From Halothece sp. MAG (GTDB lineage Bacteria > Cyanobacteriota > Cyanobacteriia > Cyanobacteriales > Rubidibacteraceae): a DNA stretch of 6,675 nt. A program made the position numbers and the translations under genes. The stretch spans positions 1-6,675 of the forward strand of contig JAHEOB010000165.1 in assembly GCA_018610095.1 (NCBI GenBank). The letters are read 5' to 3'. Below, piece after piece: positions 4,444 through 6,675 of the stretch (position 1 is the stretch's first letter; each line of letters opens with the position of its first letter). The notes below the pieces were generated by a model. That model searched no databases, was not told the origin of the DNA, and was given only the letters and a program-made list of their open reading frames with translations.

Positions 4444-6081
4444 GTGGTATTTCTGACGCAAAATCGAGGTCGTCAACGAGAAATCCTAGAAGTCGTTTTC
4501 CGTAACGGTTGGGATTATATGCGCCGTCTGCTGACGGTAGGAAAAGCCGATTCCCCAGAATTACCCCCACCAAAGGTTCTGCGCAATATTCTAGTAGATT
4601 TAGGGCCAGTTTATGTCAAATTTGGACAACTGTTAAGCACTCGGCCGGATATTATTCCCCCTGCTTATATCGAAGCCCTCACCGCCCTGCAAGCGAATGT
4701 TCCTCCTGTCGCTTGGAGTGAGATTAAAACGCTATTGCAAGAACAGTTAAATGCCCCTGTTGAGGAGGTCTTTTCCCAGTTTAATCAAGAACCCGTTGCT
4801 GCCGGCTCGATCGCGCAAACCCATCGGGCAACCTTACGCAATGGTCAAGAAGTAGCCGTTAAAGTGCAACGCCCTGGCATTGACAAGGTCGTTGAACAGG
4901 ATATTGCCCTGATTAAAGGAATTGCCGAATTAGTTGCCCGAACAGATTTTGGGGAAGACTATGATGTGGTTGCCCTTGCCGAAGAATTTACCAATGCCCT
5001 GCGTGCCGAATTAGATTTTACCCAAGAAGCAACTTATACCGATCAGTTGCGTCGCAACCTTACCACGACTCGTTGGTTTGATACCAAACAAGTGGTCATT
5101 CCTGCCATTCATTGGGATGTTACGACGGAAAAAGTATTAGTGATGGAATGGTTGGAAGGATGCCCGATTCTAGAAGCAGAATTGCCGAAACAGCAAGAAC
5201 AAAAACGTCGTCAGGAAGTCACCACGCTACTATTCCGCGTCTTTTTCCAACAAATTTATCTGGATGGGTTCTTTCACGCGGATCCCCACCCCGGCAATAT
5301 CTTTTATCTCAATGATGGGCGAGTTGCGATTATTGACTGTGGCATGATCGGGCGACTCGATCCCCGAACCCAACAAATTTTAACAGAAATGTTATTAGCG
5401 ATTGTGGATATTGATGCCCAACGCTGCACCCAATTAACCTTAGAATTATCAGAACGGTCTGATTTGGTCAACTTAAATAATCTGGAAAATGATTATGACC
5501 AAATGCTGCGGAAATATTATAATCTCAACATTGCAGAAATTAATTTCAGCGAAGTATTCTATGAAATTTTAGAAGTTTCTCGAAAAAATAATGTTAAATT
5601 ACCCTCTAATATGGGATTGTATGCCAAAAGTTTAGCCAATTTAGAAGGCGTTGCCCGAGGGTTTAATCCCAACCTTAATTTATTGGAAGAAATTCGACCC
5701 TTAATGAGTGATTTATTCCGTAATCAAATCTTAGGCAATAATCCCATTCCAACCTTACTCAGGGCAACTTTAGACTTGAAAAGTTTATCCTTACAAACCC
5801 CTCGTCAACTGGAATTATTATTCGATCGCGTTACGTCTGAAACCCTCAACTGGAATTTAAGAGTCCAACAATTAGATTCCTTACGGCGAAGTTTAGATGA
5901 TTCAGCTAACCGCCTTTCCTTTAGTATTATTGTCGCTGCCTTAATTATTGGGGCAGCGATTATTTCCGCTAATGCCCAAACCCCACAATTGTCTTTTATT
6001 AGCAATATTCTGTTTGCTGCTGCTAGTTTAATTGGGTTCTGGTTATTAGTTAGTATTTGGCGATCGGGACGCTTAAGATAA
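4444..6081 (+). CDS. UbiB/ABC1/ADCK-family kinase-like protein with C-terminal membrane anchor
   Basis: Atypical kinase-fold protein of the family that supports prenylquinone metabolism (UbiB in bacteria, COQ8 in mitochondria, ABC1K in plastids); in cyanobacteria a plastoquinone or tocopherol link is likely but inferred. From GTG 4444 it has 545 residues, near the family norm. Diagnostic motifs in order: KFGQ (59-62, KxGQ), the A-rich loop as AAGSIAQTHRA (119-129), the nucleotide-binding lysine in VAVKVQRPGI (K140), ELDFTQEA (189-196), catalytic-loop HADPHPGN (D280, N285), and metal-binding DCG (D298). Two hydrophobic helices near 491-511 and 519-540 form a membrane hairpin at the C-terminus. 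The start is uncertain: no ATG is available, and the frame is open into manC, but a start there would overlap manC by over 100 bp. With only 37 bp from manC and no terminator between, co-transcription is likely. The third loop alanine is glycine here (see findings). Confidence 0.92.
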   Translation: MVFLTQNRGRQREILEVVFRNGWDYMRRLLTVGKADSPELPPPKVLRNILVDLGPVYVKFGQLLSTRPDIIPPAYIEALTALQANVPPVAWSEIKTLLQEQLNAPVEEVFSQFNQEPVAAGSIAQTHRATLRNGQEVAVKVQRPGIDKVVEQDIALIKGIAELVARTDFGEDYDVVALAEEFTNALRAELDFTQEATYTDQLRRNLTTTRWFDTKQVVIPAIHWDVTTEKVLVMEWLEGCPILEAELPKQQEQKRRQEVTTLLFRVFFQQIYLDGFFHADPHPGNIFYLNDGRVAIIDCGMIGRLDPRTQQILTEMLLAIVDIDAQRCTQLTLELSERSDLVNLNNLENDYDQMLRKYYNLNIAEINFSEVFYEILEVSRKNNVKLPSNMGLYAKSLANLEGVARGFNPNLNLLEEIRPLMSDLFRNQILGNNPIPTLLRATLDLKSLSLQTPRQLELLFDRVTSETLNWNLRVQQLDSLRRSLDDSANRLSFSIIVAALIIGAAIISANAQTPQLSFISNILFAAASLIGFWLLVSIWRSGRLR

Positions 6082-6091
6082 AATTCCCCCT

Positions 6092-6675
6092 CTAGGTTCC
6101 ATCAATATTTGACAAAGCCGCCTTAGCAGCCTTTTTCTCGGCTGTTTTTTTACTTTCGCCTATACCTACTCCATAAACCGTTCCCGCAATGCGCACTTCG
6201 GCGGTAAACTCTTTGGCATGATCGGCACCTGTTTCGTTAACAATGACATATTGTGGCAACTCCCCAATTTCAGCTAACGCCCATTCCTGTAATTGCCCCT
6301 TATAATTTTCATCTAGTTGCGGGGTCGTGGTGTGACTTGTGACTTGTTGGGCAATTTTTTCAAATAAGGGTTCAATCAATGCTTTTACTGCTTCCATACC
6401 AGACTCCAGAAAATAAGCACCAATCACCGCTTCAAACGTATCACTCAACACCTCTGGATTTTGACGCGCCCCATCTTTTTCCGCCCCTTTTCCTAAATAG
6501 AGATAGTAATCTAATTGAAAGTTTAGGGCTAATTCTGCCAATTGATGTTCATTATTAACTAAGCGCGATCGCAGCCGACTTAATTCCCCTTCTCGCATCT
6601 GGGGATAATGTTCAAATAATAATTTTCCCACTAAAAACCCTAAAACGGCATCTCCTAGAAACTCTAACCGCTCAT
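6092..6675 (-). CDS. rnc: Ribonuclease III, N-terminus beyond window edge
   Basis: RNase III cleaves double-stranded RNA, processing rRNA precursors and other transcripts. The reading frame is open to the window end, so about 30-40 N-terminal residues are missing and 193 are visible. The signature ERLEFLGDAVLG begins the visible part, with catalytic E1, E4 and D8 of this fragment; EGELSRLRS carries the next conserved Glu (E30), and LSDTFEAVIGAYF carries the catalytic D78 and E81. All positions known to matter in E. coli RNase III (E38, E41, D45, E65, D114, E117) thus have acidic equivalents, so it should be active. A C-terminal dsRNA-binding domain spans about 121-190, from DENYKGQLQEWA to the lysine-rich helix KKTAEKKAAKAAL. 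A GTG at 6631 could be mistaken for the start, but the frame continues upstream with family-specific residues. It converges on the UbiB-family gene with 10 bp between stop codons. Confidence 0.96.
   Translation of the reverse strand, partial: ERLEFLGDAVLGFLVGKLLFEHYPQMREGELSRLRSRLVNNEHQLAELALNFQLDYYLYLGKGAEKDGARQNPEVLSDTFEAVIGAYFLESGMEAVKALIEPLFEKIAQQVTSHTTTPQLDENYKGQLQEWALAEIGELPQYVIVNETGADHAKEFTAEVRIAGTVYGVGIGESKKTAEKKAAKAALSNIDGT
6125..6151 (+). terminator. Probable terminator for the manC-ubiB transcript, inside the 3' end of rnc
   Basis: AGCAGCC (6125-6131) pairs with GGCTGTT (6140-6146), seven pairs with one G-U and an 8-nt loop, and seven Ts run from 6145 to 6151. It lies 44 nt after the ubiB-family stop and is oriented for + strand transcripts. 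On the other strand the same bases encode the Lys/Ala-rich end of the RNase III dsRNA-binding domain, so the T-run could be a by-product of AAA codons. Confidence 0.55.
6565..6572. repeat. HIP1 octamer (GCGATCGC)
   Basis: Fourth perfect copy, within rnc. Confidence 0.85.

Noticed and set aside
5335..5343. DCG instead of the kinase DFG motif in the UbiB-family protein
   Set aside because: As I recall, E. coli UbiB also has DCG here, so this is a family variant and not a lost active site.
1..6675. CRISPR array, transposase gene, toxin-antitoxin pair or defence system
   Set aside because: I looked on both strands and found no regularly spaced repeats and no such protein motifs.

Overview
The window looks like ordinary chromosomal DNA from a cyanobacterium. 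Four perfect copies of the cyanobacterial octamer HIP1 (GCGATCGC) lie in it. The gene set fits as well: a lumen-type pentapeptide-repeat protein, a small protein resembling the cyanobacterial DUF4327 family, and a UbiB/ABC1 protein with a two-helix C-terminal anchor. By eye the DNA is moderately AT-rich and looks even across the genes. Genus cannot be fixed from this sequence.

Layout. (1) Positions 1-1816 hold a tight + strand operon: the 3' two thirds of fabI (fatty acid synthesis), hisB (histidine synthesis) 22 bp later, and a nitroreductase-family gene whose ATG overlaps the hisB stop (ATGA). (2) Positions 1817-2388 hold a 186-bp spacer with a broken tiny reading frame, then a 72-residue DUF4327-like gene. 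Two imperfect hairpins and a good Rho-independent terminator follow it. (3) Positions 2390-2740 on the - strand look damaged. There is a 60-codon C-terminal remnant of a DUF4878-like protein, and upstream of it a 168-bp segment with a 14-bp palindrome, a strong 12-bp hairpin and an imperfect direct repeat. (4) A pentapeptide-repeat protein (-) and mannose-1-phosphate guanylyltransferase (+) diverge from a 91-bp region where two good promoter candidates overlap at their -10 boxes. (5) A UbiB/ABC1 gene follows manC, probably in the same transcript. It converges on a 5'-truncated RNase III gene with 10 bp between the stop codons. The likely terminator for ubiB lies inside the end of rnc.

The genes do not form one pathway. 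They cover lipid, histidine and sugar-nucleotide metabolism, a quinone-linked ATPase/kinase-like protein, and RNA processing. I see no defence system, CRISPR array, intact transposase or other clearly new multi-gene system. The most interesting details are a natural glycine at the A-rich-loop position of the UbiB protein where a laboratory Ala-to-Gly change is known to alter nucleotide preference, the scar-like intergenic region at 2555-2740, the structured segment at 2222-2388, and the overlapping divergent promoters.
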